Origin: Methylobacterium nonmethylotrophicum
GTDB taxonomy: Bacteria > Pseudomonadota > Alphaproteobacteria > Rhizobiales > Beijerinckiaceae
Reading direction: 5' to 3'
Assembly: GCF_004745635.1 (NCBI RefSeq)
Contig: NZ_SRLB01000006.1
Coordinates: forward strand, 186,001 to 250,000
Length of the DNA: 64,000 nucleotides
A program made the translations under genes and the position numbers. The notes beneath the pieces are model-generated. The model saw only the letters and a program-made list of their open reading frames with translations, ran no database searches and was not told where the DNA came from. Each line of letters begins with the position of its first letter. The stretch's first letter is position 1. This document shows, in pieces, positions 36,375 through 45,443 of the stretch.

Positions 36375-37643
36375 ATGGATCTCTCGTATTTCTGGTATGA
36401 AGCCGCGCACTGGATGTTGACGCCTGCCCGAGCGGCCGCCGACGCCACCCAGCTCGTGTTCAAGAATCCCGTCAACCCGATCACCTACACGCCCTACGGC
36501 CGGACCGTCTCGGCCGCCTGCGAGATGTTCGAGCGCACGACGCGCCGCTACGGCAAGCCGGCCTTCAACCTTCCCACCACCACGGTCGAGGGCGTGCCCA
36601 CGGCTGTGACCGAGCGGGTGGTGTGGGAGAAGCCGTTCTGCCAGGTCATCGCCTTCGAGCGCGACCTGAAGCGCCCGCCGGTCGAGGCCCAGCCCAAGGT
36701 GCTGGTGGTCGCCCCGATGTCGGGTCACTACGCCACGCTGCTGCGCGGCACCGTCGAGGCGCTGCTGCCCGCCCACGAGGTGATGATCACCGACTGGGCC
36801 GATGCCCGGCTGGTGCCGCTCGAGGCCGGCCGCTTCGACCTCGACACCTACATCGACTACCTGATCGAGATGTTCCAGGCCTTCGGGCCGGACCTGCACG
36901 TGATCGCGGTCTGCCAGCCCTCGGTCCCGGTCTTCGCCGCCGTGGCCCGGATGGAGGCGCAGGGCCTGCCCGGCGTGCCGACCTCGATGACCCTGATGGG
37001 CGGCCCGATCGACACCCGCCGCTCGCCCACCGCCGTCAATTGCCTCGCCGCCGAGCGCGGCTCGGAGTGGTTCAAGCGCAACTGCATCACGGTCGTGCCG
37101 CCGGGCTACCCGGGCAGCTGGCGCGAGGTCTATCCGGGCTTCTTCCAGCTCTCCGGCTTCATGGGCATGAACCTCGACCGTCACCTGACGGCGCACTGGG
37201 ACATGTTCAAGCACCTGGTGCGCAACGACGGCGACTCGGCCGAGAAGCACCGCGAGTTCTACGACGAGTACCTCTCGGTGATGGACCTGACCGCGGAGTT
37301 TTACCTGCAGACGGTCAACACCGTGTTCGTCGAGCACGCCCTGCCGAAGGGCGAGATGCGCCATCACGGCGAACTCGTCGACCTGACGGCGATCCGCCAC
37401 TGCGCCATCATGGCGGTGGAGGGCGAGAACGACGACATCTCGGGCGTCGGCCAGACCCTGGCGGCCCTCGACCTGACACCGAACCTGCCGGCGGAGCGCA
37501 AGCTCTACCACCTTCAGAAGGGCGTCGGGCATTACGGCGTCTTCAACGGCTCGCGCTTCCGCGCCCACATCCTGCCGCGCATCTCGGCCTTCATGCACGA
37601 GATGCAGGGCACCCCGCTCCACGACCTGCGCGAGGCGTCCTGA
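36375..37643 (+). CDS. phaZ: Intracellular polyhydroxyalkanoate depolymerase, copy 2
   Basis: Second PhaZ of the window, 422 residues from ATG 36375 (MDLSYFWYEAAHWMLTPARA). The catalytic Cys is in VIAVCQPSVPV, the exact motif of well-studied intracellular depolymerases; Asp is in GENDDISGVG and His in [10 protein letters not shown]. The N-terminal region (residues 1-80) is closer to the classical family than that of copy 1, so this is probably the main enzyme. It is divergent from regB, and a GC hairpin follows the stop. Confidence 0.94.
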   Translation: MDLSYFWYEAAHWMLTPARAAADATQLVFKNPVNPITYTPYGRTVSAACEMFERTTRRYGKPAFNLPTTTVEGVPTAVTERVVWEKPFCQVIAFERDLKRPPVEAQPKVLVVAPMSGHYATLLRGTVEALLPAHEVMITDWADARLVPLEAGRFDLDTYIDYLIEMFQAFGPDLHVIAVCQPSVPVFAAVARMEAQGLPGVPTSMTLMGGPIDTRRSPTAVNCLAAERGSEWFKRNCITVVPPGYPGSWREVYPGFFQLSGFMGMNLDRHLTAHWDMFKHLVRNDGDSAEKHREFYDEYLSVMDLTAEFYLQTVNTVFVEHALPKGEMRHHGELVDLTAIRHCAIMAVEGENDDISGVGQTLAALDLTPNLPAERKLYHLQKGVGHYGVFNGSRFRAHILPRISAFMHEMQGTPLHDLREAS

Positions 37644-37650
37644 TCCGGCG

Positions 37651-37676
37651 CCCGGCGCCGCGACGGCGGCGCCGGG
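37651..37676 (+). terminator. GC hairpin after phaZ copy 2
   Basis: CCCGGCGCCG and CGGCGCCGGG form a perfect 10-base stem with a 6-base loop eight bases after the stop codon. It is followed by CCCTCTCCC rather than a U-run, so termination is likely but not certain. Confidence 0.45.
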
Positions 37677-37857
37677 CCCTCTCCCGGTCCGGTGCCGCCA
37701 AGGCGGCGCTGGTCTCCTCTCCCGAAGGACGATCCTTCGCCCCTGACCGCCGATGTCGCCGGCCCGCCATCTGCGCGCATGGCTCGCGCGCCTCTTCGCC
37801 GCCGCGCGGCGAACCGGGACGCTGACACGCTCGCGGTCTCCCGCATACAATGGCGGC

Positions 37858-38601
37858 ATGCGAGTCGCGCTCCTGCGCCGGTCGGCGCCCGAACCCACCC
37901 ACGTTACGGTCATCCACGCCGGCACCTGCTACCCGGTCGCGGTGCGCCGCCGCGCGGCCGCCCGCCGCATCACCCTGCGGGTGTCGAGCGCCACCGGCGA
38001 GATCGTCCTGACCCTGCCGGAGGGCACCGATCTCGCCACGGCCCAGCGTTTCGCCGATTCGCACGGCGCCTGGATCGCCGCCCGGGTGGCCAAGCTGCCG
38101 CAGCGGGTCGCGTTCGAGCCGGGGGCGGTGGTGCCGCTGCGCGGCGTGCCCCACCGCATCCTGCACTGGTCGACGGCCTCCGGCGCCACGACCGTCACGA
38201 CCGCACCGGACGGCACGCCGGTGATCGCGGTCTCGTGCGGGCGGCCCCACGTCGGGCGCCGGGTGCGCGACTTCCTCGAGGCCGAGGCGCGCAGTGATCT
38301 GACCGCCGCGGTGGCGCGCCACGCCGGCGCGCTCGGCCGGACACCGAGGCGCCTGACCGTGCGCGACACCCGCAGCCGCTGGGGCTCGTGCTCGGCGGCC
38401 GGCCAGCTGAACTTCTCCTGGCGCCTGATCCTGGCGCCGCCCGAGGTGCTGGACTACCTCGCGGCGCACGAGGTCGCGCACCTGGCCGAAATGAACCACT
38501 CGGACCGGTTCTGGCGCGTCGTCGCCGGCCTCTATCCGGGCTACGAGGCGCCCGAGGCCTGGCTCAAGCGGCACGGCACCGAGCTGCACCGCTACGGCTG
38601 A
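37858..38601 (+). CDS. YgjP-type zinc metallopeptidase-like protein (DUF45)
   Basis: A 247-residue protein from ATG 37858; an ATG at 37753 would add 35 residues of low similarity. The zinc motif HEVAHLAEMNHSDRFW near residues 203-218 gives HExxH plus the downstream His that defines YgjP/SprT-like proteins, and TRSRWGSCSAAGQLNFSWRL is the family's second signature. The physiological substrate is unknown. It stands alone, between phaZ and a palindromic repeat. Confidence 0.87.
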   Translation: MRVALLRRSAPEPTHVTVIHAGTCYPVAVRRRAAARRITLRVSSATGEIVLTLPEGTDLATAQRFADSHGAWIAARVAKLPQRVAFEPGAVVPLRGVPHRILHWSTASGATTVTTAPDGTPVIAVSCGRPHVGRRVRDFLEAEARSDLTAAVARHAGALGRTPRRLTVRDTRSRWGSCSAAGQLNFSWRLILAPPEVLDYLAAHEVAHLAEMNHSDRFWRVVAGLYPGYEAPEAWLKRHGTELHRYG

Positions 38602-38663
38602 GGGCGGCCGGCCTCGCCGCCCGCCCCGGTCGCAGCGCCGAGGATCTCGGCCCCGATTGTCTC

Positions 38664-38898
38664 AGAGCCTGTTGGATTGCCGAGAACGGCATCACATCGG
38701 TCTCATCCATCCAATCGACGACCTCATCCTGCGGTGCGACTGAAAGGAGCCTCGAAGGAGGACTCCAGCAGGCTCCGTGATTCCTGGAGCCCTCCTTCGA
38801 GGTCAGTCGATCTTCAATCGTGCGCGATCTCCGATCGCCGACACCTCAGGATGAGGTTGAGGGTCGGACAATTTTGCAAGGCACGTCAAACAGGCTCT
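38664..38898. repeat. Nested palindromic element (MITE-like)
   Basis: The ends AGAGCCTGTT (38664-38673) and AACAGGCTCT (38889-38898) are inverted repeats. Inside, CCTCATCCTG...GGTG pairs with CACCTCAGGATGAGG, and the centre has GAGCCTCGAAGGAGG against CCTCCTTCGAGG. The whole 235-base stretch would fold on itself. It has no coding capacity and occupies most of the 311-base gap between two genes. Confidence 0.65.
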
Positions 38899-38912
38899 CA
38901 GCCCCGAAGATC

Positions 38913-39293
38913 TCAGCCCTTGGTGCGCACCACCACGAGGCGCCGCGCCGGCCAGGCCGGCCGGGGATCGACGTCGCCCGGGGCGAGGGTGCGGGGCGCG
39001 ATGCTGTCGCAGGTCTCGCGCTGGCGCAGGATGACCTCGCCGAACTCGCCGCGCCGGCGGATCACGCCGCCGTCGCGGCAGAAGCCGGCGATCTCGGCCG
39101 AGCGCGAGGCCCGGCGCCCGCGCGGGTTACGGGGCACCGGCGGGTGCTCGATCGTCAGCGTCGCGTCCCGGTTGAGCGAGCGCTCGACATACGTGGTCTC
39201 GTCGACGGGCAGCGGCTCGGCCGCGGCGGCACCGGCGGCAAGACCACCGGCGGCAAGAAGCAGGAAGGCGAGGGAGGTGGCGGCGAGTCTCAT
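38913..39293 (-). CDS. Hypothetical secreted protein
   Basis: A 126-residue protein with a clear signal peptide (MRLAATSLAFLLLAAGGLAA, cleavage near AAAA-EP at residue 25). The mature part is basic, with ETTYVERSLNRDATLTIEHP and two Cys (in AGFCRDG and RETCDSI) that could form a disulfide. I recognise no domain. Coding bias and the signal support a real gene, transcribed alone on the minus strand. Confidence 0.7.
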   Translation of the reverse strand: MRLAATSLAFLLLAAGGLAAGAAAAEPLPVDETTYVERSLNRDATLTIEHPPVPRNPRGRRASRSAEIAGFCRDGGVIRRRGEFGEVILRQRETCDSIAPRTLAPGDVDPRPAWPARRLVVVRTKG

Positions 39294-39549
39294 CGGGCGG
39301 CTCTCGCGAGGAGGGGAGGGGCGCGTCGTCGATCCGTCTACACGGGGAACGGTGTCAAACCACTAACGGCGGACCGCGCCTGCGCGGCCCGGACCCGGCC
39401 TACAGCTAAGCCTGCACCGGCGCTCGGGTTCCCGATCGCGACGGCGCGCGGCCGGGTCCGCGGCTTGACAGCATCCCGGCCCCGTGGTCGGAACGCCCGG
39501 ACCGGCGGTCGGCCGGGGCAGCGGAGCGGTGAGCGGCGTGGGAGACAGC

Positions 39550-40062
39550 GTGCGACGGAGCGGTTGCCGGGTGCGGGCCATCACCCTCGGCCTCGCGCTC
39601 GCCCTCGGCCTGCCGGCCTCCGCGGCCCTGGCCCAGGGCGCGGTCAAGCAGAGCTTCGACGACTGGCAGCTGCGCTGCGAGACGCCAGCCGGCGCCAAGG
39701 CCGAGCAATGTGCCCTTGTGCAGTACGTCGCCGCCGAGGATCGGCCGAACCTCACCCTGGTGGTGATCGTGTTGAAGACCGCCGACAACCGCGGCACGCT
39801 GCTGCGGGTGGTGTCGCCCCTCGGCGTCCTCCTGCCCTCCGGCCTCGGCCTGAAGATCGACCAGGCGGAGATCGGCCGCACCTCCTTCGTGCGCTGCCTC
39901 TCGACCGGCTGCGTCGCCGAGGTCGTGATGGACGACAAGCTGATCAACCAGCTCAAGTCCGGCCAGCAGGCCACCTTCATCGTCTTCCAGACGCCCGAGG
40001 AGGGGGTCGGCATCCCGCTCTCCCTCAAGGGGTTCAAGGAAGGCTTCGACAGCCTGAAATGA
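39550..40062 (+). CDS. Invasion-associated locus B (IalB) family protein
   Basis: Periplasmic or outer-surface protein of the IalB family, found widely in Rhizobiales and linked to stress or host interaction in Bartonella. I chose GTG 39550 because GGGAG lies five bases upstream and a clean signal peptide results (ITLGLALALGLPASAALAQ). The mature domain starts KQSFDDWQLRCE, and conserved Cys pairs are seen in RCETPAGAKAEQCAL and FVRCLSTGCVAEV. Total length is 170 residues. The next secreted protein gene follows after 21 bases. Confidence 0.85.
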   Translation: MRRSGCRVRAITLGLALALGLPASAALAQGAVKQSFDDWQLRCETPAGAKAEQCALVQYVAAEDRPNLTLVVIVLKTADNRGTLLRVVSPLGVLLPSGLGLKIDQAEIGRTSFVRCLSTGCVAEVVMDDKLINQLKSGQQATFIVFQTPEEGVGIPLSLKGFKEGFDSLK

Positions 40063-40083
40063 CCTGATACCCGGGAGAGGACC

Positions 40084-40707
40084 GTGCCGGCTGGCTTTCT
40101 CCGTACCCTCAGCCTCGTCATCCCCAGTCTCGTCCTGGCCTTCCTCGGGCTCGCCGCCCCCGCGCGCGCCCAGAGTGCGGCGCCGCAGGACGAGGGCAAT
40201 CCCTTCCTCAACATCTTCAAGTACGGCGGCACCACCAAGCCGCCCGAGGCGCCACCGAACCCCGACGACGTCTACTGCCCGATCATCGACATCACCGAGG
40301 GCGGCTCCTCGCTGCAGACCCTGGCCGGCGGCATCGTGCGCACGCAGATCCGCCTCGGCCAGCTCAGCCGCTCCTGCCGGTCCGGGCCGAACGGCGGCAC
40401 GGTCGTCACGGTCGGGGTGCAGGGCATGGTCCTGCTCGGGCCCGGCGGGGCGCCCGGCCGCTTCAACGCCCCCGTCACCATCACGGTGAAGAACGGCACC
40501 CAGGTCATCGACCGCCGCAGCCGCCAGGCCGCCGCGACGATCCCGGCCGGCCAGGCGAGCGGCACCTTCACGGTGGTGGAGGACGGCTTCTCCGTCCCGG
40601 CCGGCCTGGCGCGGGACTTCGAGATCGAGGTCGGCCTCGGCGGCAGCGGCAAGCCGGCGCGGGCGCCCCGGCGCAAGCCCGCCGCCGCTCAGCCGGCCGA
40701 CGGTTGA
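40084..40707 (+). CDS. Conserved-looking secreted protein
   Basis: A 207-residue protein starting at GTG 40084 with GGGAGAGG upstream. A signal peptide ends AAPARAQ near residue 30. The mature part has two Cys (DDVYCPIIDI and SRSCRSGPNGG) and a beta-rich core with IRLGQLSRSC and APVTITVKNGTQVIDRRS, ending in a Lys/Arg/Pro tail. It looks like an envelope or outer-membrane accessory protein; I cannot name the family. The stop overlaps the TTG start of the first glycosyltransferase gene, implying one operon with it and the IalB gene. Confidence 0.7.
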   Translation: MPAGFLRTLSLVIPSLVLAFLGLAAPARAQSAAPQDEGNPFLNIFKYGGTTKPPEAPPNPDDVYCPIIDITEGGSSLQTLAGGIVRTQIRLGQLSRSCRSGPNGGTVVTVGVQGMVLLGPGGAPGRFNAPVTITVKNGTQVIDRRSRQAAATIPAGQASGTFTVVEDGFSVPAGLARDFEIEVGLGGSGKPARAPRRKPAAAQPADG

Positions 40708-42695
40708 CGGCGCGCCCGGCGCCCGGCGCCTGCCGCATCGCGCCCCGCGCGGACGATCCGGACTTCACCCGCGAGCTGATTCCCGGCAGGCCCGTCGGCG
40801 GGCGCTGGCTCGCCCTCGACTACGCCCTCGACCGCTTCGCCCCCCCGGTCCGGCCGCTCCTGCGCTTCCGCCGCCGCGACGGCACGCACGAGGACGCGCT
40901 CCTGCCGGGCCCCGTGCTCGGCCGCGCCGCCTGGCTCGGGCCGGTGCCGCCCGGCACCGAGGCGATCCTGCTCGCCGCGCCGGACCGGGGGTTCCGGATC
41001 GAGGCGGCGCGGCTCCTGTCGCGCTGGGCGGTGCTCGCCCTCGGCGCAAGGCGGCGGCCGGACAAGCTGCCGGTCGCGCTCTACCAGTGGCTGACCCGCG
41101 ACGCCCGCCGCCTGCGCAACACCCTGCGCATCGCCGCCGGGGTGATGCCGCTCGACCGCTACCCGGCCTGGAAGGCCGCCCGCGCGCGGCCCTTCGAGCC
41201 TGCCCTCGACCGGATGCCGTCGGGCCCGCTGCCGCGCCTCGGCCTGATCCTGGAGGCGGGCCCGGACGAGGCGGAGGCCGTGCGCCGCACCCTCGCCACC
41301 CTCATGGCGCAGGGCCACCGCGACTGGCGCCTCTCCCTGCGCTGGCGCGGACCGGCGCCCGCAGGCATCGCCACCGATCCGCGGATCTCCGGCGACGGGC
41401 TGCCGGACGGCGCCGCGATCGGCCTTATGAGGCCCGGCGACATCCTGGCGCCCGACGCGCTCGGCCACCTCGCGGCCTCCTTCGCGGGGCCGGAACCGGC
41501 GGATCTCGCCTATGGCGACAGCGAGGTCGAGGAGCCGGCGGGCCTGCGCCCGCGCCTCAAGCCGGGCTGGAGCCCGGACCTCGCCTTGACCACGCTCTAT
41601 CCGGGCCGGCCGCTCCTCGTCGCGGCGGACCTCGTCGCCCGGGCTCGCTGGGAGCCGGGGCAGGGCGCCCGGGCGCTCCTCCTCGGGGCGGCCCTGGCGG
41701 GACCGGCCCGCGTGCGGCGCATCCCGCGCCTTCTCTGCCGCTCGGCGCCCGAGGCGCCCGACCCCGACGGCCACGAAGCCGACCTGGCGCAAGCCCTGGC
41801 GCGCGCGGGCTCGCCGGCCGTCGTCGCGCGCAGCGGCGACACGATCGATCTCGACTGGCCGCTGCCGGATCCGCCGCCCCTCGTCTCGATCGTCATCCCG
41901 ACCCGCGACCGGCCGGAGCTGCTGCGGGTGGCCGTGCGGGGCGTGCTGCGGGACACCGCCTACCCGGCCCTCGAACTCGTCATCGTCGATAACGGCTCGA
42001 CCGATCCGGCGGTGGCCGCCCTCTACGCCGAATGGGCGGACGACCCGCGGATGCGCCGCCTCGACCGGCCGGGTCCGTTCAACTTCTCGCGCCTCGTCAA
42101 CGACGGCGCCGCGGAGAGCCGCGGCGCGATCCTGGTGCTCCTCAACAACGACGTCGAGGTGCTGCATCCGGACTGGCTCGCCCAGATGGTGCGCCAGGCC
42201 CTGCGGCCGGAGGTCGGCGCCGTCGGGGCCAAGCTCCTGTTCGGCAACGGCCGGATCCAGCATGCCGGCGTCGTGGTCGGGCTCGGCGGCCGGGCCGGGC
42301 ACATCCTGCGCAACCGCCCGGCCGGCACGCCGGGCCATCTCGGTCGCCTCACCGTCGCCCACGAGGTCTCGGGCGTGACCGCCGCCTGCCTGGCGGTGGC
42401 ACGCGAGAAATTCGAGGCGGTCGGCGGCCTCGACGCCGAGGCGTTTCCGGTCGACTTCAACGACATCGACCTCTGCCTGCGCCTGTCTGCCCGCGGCTGG
42501 ACATCGATCTGGACCCCGCGGGCGGTGCTCGCTCATCACGAGTCGGTCAGCCGCGGCCCGAGCGTCGGCCCGGCCCGGGCCCGGTTCGAGGCGGAAGGCG
42601 ACCGCTTCGCCGCACGCTGGCGGGCGGTGATCCGGGACGACCCGTATTACCACCCGGCCTTCTCGGTCACGACCTTCGGGGAGGAGCTGGAATGA
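40704..42695 (+). CDS. GT2 family glycosyltransferase 1
   Basis: A 663-residue protein. TTG 40704 overlaps the preceding TGA, although the ribosome-binding site is weak. Residues 1-380 are an unassigned N-terminal region. The GT-A domain is at about 390-600: LVSIVIPTRDRPELLR, VIVDNGSTD, then LLNNDVEVLHPDW (metal and donor binding) and FNDIDLCLRL (catalytic ED-like motif). It is of the O-antigen/surface glycan type (COG1216-like). No membrane helices are seen. The next GT2 gene starts by ATGA overlap and is a paralogue, so the two probably act on the same glycan. Confidence 0.87.
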   Translation: MTARPAPGACRIAPRADDPDFTRELIPGRPVGGRWLALDYALDRFAPPVRPLLRFRRRDGTHEDALLPGPVLGRAAWLGPVPPGTEAILLAAPDRGFRIEAARLLSRWAVLALGARRRPDKLPVALYQWLTRDARRLRNTLRIAAGVMPLDRYPAWKAARARPFEPALDRMPSGPLPRLGLILEAGPDEAEAVRRTLATLMAQGHRDWRLSLRWRGPAPAGIATDPRISGDGLPDGAAIGLMRPGDILAPDALGHLAASFAGPEPADLAYGDSEVEEPAGLRPRLKPGWSPDLALTTLYPGRPLLVAADLVARARWEPGQGARALLLGAALAGPARVRRIPRLLCRSAPEAPDPDGHEADLAQALARAGSPAVVARSGDTIDLDWPLPDPPPLVSIVIPTRDRPELLRVAVRGVLRDTAYPALELVIVDNGSTDPAVAALYAEWADDPRMRRLDRPGPFNFSRLVNDGAAESRGAILVLLNNDVEVLHPDWLAQMVRQALRPEVGAVGAKLLFGNGRIQHAGVVVGLGGRAGHILRNRPAGTPGHLGRLTVAHEVSGVTAACLAVAREKFEAVGGLDAEAFPVDFNDIDLCLRLSARGWTSIWTPRAVLAHHESVSRGPSVGPARARFEAEGDRFAARWRAVIRDDPYYHPAFSVTTFGEELE

Positions 42696-44314
42696 GGCTC
42701 CCGCCTCACCCGGCCTTCGACATCCTGCGCTTCGCGGAGGGACAGCCCGGCTTTACCCAGCGCTGGGCCCGGCGCGCGCTCCTCGTGCTGCGGCATCCCG
42801 GCGAGGCCTGGGCCGTCCTCCGGGCGGCGCTCGCCGGCAAGCGCGTGCGGGCCCGCGACCAGGCGGCGATCCTCTGGGGTGCCCGCCATGCGCTTCGTCC
42901 GTCGCCGCTCCCGGCGGGCGAGGCCGAGGCGGTGCCGGGCCTGCGCGTCGCCACCCCGGTCGAGATTCTTGCGGGCGGCGCCGGGTCGGCCGCCCTCGTG
43001 GTGCTGACCGCACCCGGCCACCGGCTCGTGCCTGGCGCACCGTCCGCCATCGCCGCGTCCTTCGCGGCCGATCCGGGCCTCGGCGCCCTCTACGGCGATG
43101 CCGTGGTGCTGGGCCCCGACGGTGCGCCGCGTCTGCCGGTGCTGCGCCCCGCCTTCGATCCCGACTACCTCCTCGCCGCCGATTATGTCGGCCCGGTGGT
43201 CGCCATCCGCCGGGCGGTGCTCGACCGGCTCGGCCTCGATCCCTCCCTGCCGGGGGCCGAGATCGCGGACCTTCTGCTGCGCCTCGACAGCGAGACGCCT
43301 GGCGCGGTGCGCCACCTGCCGCGCCTGCTCTCGACTTGGTCGCCCGCCGCGGCCATCCCGCCCGAGGCCTGGGCCCGCTCGCGCCGCAGGCTCGCCGAAA
43401 GCCGCCTCGCCGGGTCGGGCCGCGTCGAGGCGGCGGGCGGCGTCCTGTCCCTGCGCCGCGACCTCCCCGAGCCGCCGCTCGCCAGCCTCATCGTCCCGAC
43501 CCGCGACCGGGTCGCGCTGCTGCGGGCCTGCATCGAGAGCCTGCGCGCCCATACCGACTGGCCCTCGCCCGAGATCATCGTCTGCGACAACGACAGCCGC
43601 GGCCCGGACACGCTCGCCTATCTCGAGCAGCTCGCCCGCGAGGGCGTCCGGGTGCTGCCCTGTCCCGGCCCGTTCAACTTCGCGGCGATGAACAACCGGG
43701 CCGCCGCCGCGGCGCGCGGTGCGCTCCTCGTCTTCGTCAACAACGACGTGGTCGCCTCCCGGGCCGACTGGCTGCGGCGGATGGCCGAGGAGGCCCTGCG
43801 GCCGGAGGTCGGCGCGGTCGGCGCCAAGCTCCTCGACGGGCGCGGCCGGATCCAGCACGGCGGCATCGTGCTCGGCACCGGCGGCCTCGTCACCCACGCC
43901 CACCGCCACGTCCTCGGCGCGGCGCCCGGCTACCTCGCCTCGCTCCGGGCCACGCACCGGGTCTCGGCGGTCACCGCGGCCTGCCTCGCCGTCGAGGCGA
44001 GGAAGTTCCGGGCGGTGGGCGGCTTCGACGCGGATGCCTTCGCGGTCGATTTCAACGACGTCGACCTCTGCCTGCGCCTGGAGGCGGCGGGATACCGCAC
44101 CCTGATGGTGCCGGGGGCGGTGCTGCACCACCACGAGGCGGCGAGCCGGCGCTGGACCCCGCAGGCGCGCGAGCGCCACGCGGCCGAGGTGGCGGCGTTG
44201 CGGGCGCGCTGGGGGGAGCGGCTCGCAGCCGACCCCTGGTATCACCCGGGGTTCGATCCGCGGGCGGGGACCTATGCGCGGGTGCGGGCGTGGGAGGGGG
44301 CGGGGGTGCGTTGA
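42692..44314 (+). CDS. GT2 family glycosyltransferase 2
   Basis: A 540-residue paralogue of the upstream gene, with ATG 42692 overlapping its stop and GGGGAGGAG upstream. The GT-A domain is at about 265-500: LASLIVPTRDRVALLRA, IVCDNDSRG, VFVNNDVVASRADW and FNDVDLCLRLEAAG. The segment LRPEVGAVGAKLL is identical in both proteins, which supports tandem duplication. The N-terminal 250 residues are shorter than in copy 1. A palindromic repeat follows the stop. Confidence 0.88.
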   Translation: MRLPPHPAFDILRFAEGQPGFTQRWARRALLVLRHPGEAWAVLRAALAGKRVRARDQAAILWGARHALRPSPLPAGEAEAVPGLRVATPVEILAGGAGSAALVVLTAPGHRLVPGAPSAIAASFAADPGLGALYGDAVVLGPDGAPRLPVLRPAFDPDYLLAADYVGPVVAIRRAVLDRLGLDPSLPGAEIADLLLRLDSETPGAVRHLPRLLSTWSPAAAIPPEAWARSRRRLAESRLAGSGRVEAAGGVLSLRRDLPEPPLASLIVPTRDRVALLRACIESLRAHTDWPSPEIIVCDNDSRGPDTLAYLEQLAREGVRVLPCPGPFNFAAMNNRAAAAARGALLVFVNNDVVASRADWLRRMAEEALRPEVGAVGAKLLDGRGRIQHGGIVLGTGGLVTHAHRHVLGAAPGYLASLRATHRVSAVTAACLAVEARKFRAVGGFDADAFAVDFNDVDLCLRLEAAGYRTLMVPGAVLHHHEAASRRWTPQARERHAAEVAALRARWGERLAADPWYHPGFDPRAGTYARVRAWEGAGVR

Positions 44315-44350
44315 GGCTTCACCACCTGCTCCGTTGCAATTCCAGTAAGC

Positions 44351-44527
44351 GCGGGATCCCCTCTCCCGTGTGGGAGAGGGGTAGGGGCGATCGAAGATCG
44401 CGCGAGGGTGGAGACGATTCAGAACAGGCTTCAAGCGTTAAGCAGCGCAGTTCGATGCTTGGTGCCTCATCCGGAACCCGAGCCACCCTCACCCCTAACC
44501 CCTCTCCCACACGGGAGAGGGGACGCG
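44351..44527. repeat. Palindromic repeat (family 1, copy B)
   Basis: The arms CCCCTCTCCCGTGTGGGAGA (44358 on) and CCCCTCTCCCACACGGGAGA (to 44522) enclose the inner inverted pair GGTAGGGGCGA...GCGAGGGTGG and CCACCCTCACCCCTAACC. The loop of about 70 bases is unique. It has the same design as the elements at 9007-9288 and 48892-48930. It fills most of the 334-base gap between the glycosyltransferase gene and purC; I see nothing else there. Confidence 0.8.
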
Positions 44528-44648
44528 CGTCACTCTGAAAACATCTCTGGTGTCTGACGGCCCTTACAAGCCTCGAACGACGACGGGGCCGCCTCCTCGC
44601 CGGAAGCGGCCCCGCCCATCATCCCGATCCGGCGCGAGCCGGACCTCA

Positions 44649-45443
44649 TCACTGCACCAGGCGCGGCCCGCCGGTCTGCACCTTCTCGTTCTCGCCCAGG
44701 ATGCCGAGGCGGCGCGCCACCTCGGTATAGGCCTCGATCAGGCCGCCGAGATCCTTGCGGAAGCGGTCCTTGTCGAGCTTGTCCTGGCTCTTGATATCCC
44801 AGAGGCGGCAGGAATCCGGAGAGATCTCGTCGGCGACGACGATGCGCATCATGTCGCCTTCCCAGAGCCGGCCGGTCTCCATCTTGAAGTCGACGAGGCG
44901 GATGCCGACGCCGAGGAAGAGGCCGGACAGGAAGTCGTTGACCCGGATGGCCAGGGCCATGATGTCGTCGATCTCCTGCGGCGTCGCCCAGCCGAAGGCG
45001 GTGATGTGCTCCTCCGACACCATCGGGTCGTTGAGCTGGTCGTTCTTGTAGTAGAACTCGATGATCGAGCGCGGGAGCTGGGTGCCCTCCTCCAGGCCCA
45101 GCCGCGTCGCCAGCGAGCCGGCCGCCACGTTGCGCACCACCACCTCGAGCGGGATGATCTCGACCTCGCGGATCAGCTGCTCGCGCATGTTGAGCCGGCG
45201 GATGAAGTGGGTCGGCACGCCGATGTCGTTGAGGTGCTGGAACACGAACTCGGAGATCCGGTTGTTCAGCACGCCCTTGCCGTCGATCACCTCGTGCTTC
45301 TTGGCGTTGAAGGCGGTCGCGTCATCCTTGAAGTGCTGGATGAGCGTGCCGGGCTCGGGACCCTCATAGAGGACCTTCGCCTTGCCCTCGTAGATGCGAC
45401 GGCGGCGATTCATAGGCGTGTACCGTGGTTTGAGGAAGTCCAT
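44649..45443 (-). CDS. purC: SAICAR synthetase
   Basis: Purine biosynthesis: condenses CAIR with aspartate using ATP to give SAICAR. The 264-residue protein contains [19 protein letters not shown], the nucleotide-binding [29 protein letters not shown] and [11 protein letters not shown] keep the longer start [20 protein letters not shown], although initiation at the second Met (254 residues) is possible. The gene stands alone here, divergent from an aldolase gene over 364 bases. Confidence 0.96.
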   Translation of the reverse strand: MDFLKPRYTPMNRRRRIYEGKAKVLYEGPEPGTLIQHFKDDATAFNAKKHEVIDGKGVLNNRISEFVFQHLNDIGVPTHFIRRLNMREQLIREVEIIPLEVVVRNVAAGSLATRLGLEEGTQLPRSIIEFYYKNDQLNDPMVSEEHITAFGWATPQEIDDIMALAIRVNDFLSGLFLGVGIRLVDFKMETGRLWEGDMMRIVVADEISPDSCRLWDIKSQDKLDKDRFRKDLGGLIEAYTEVARRLGILGENEKVQTGGPRLVQ

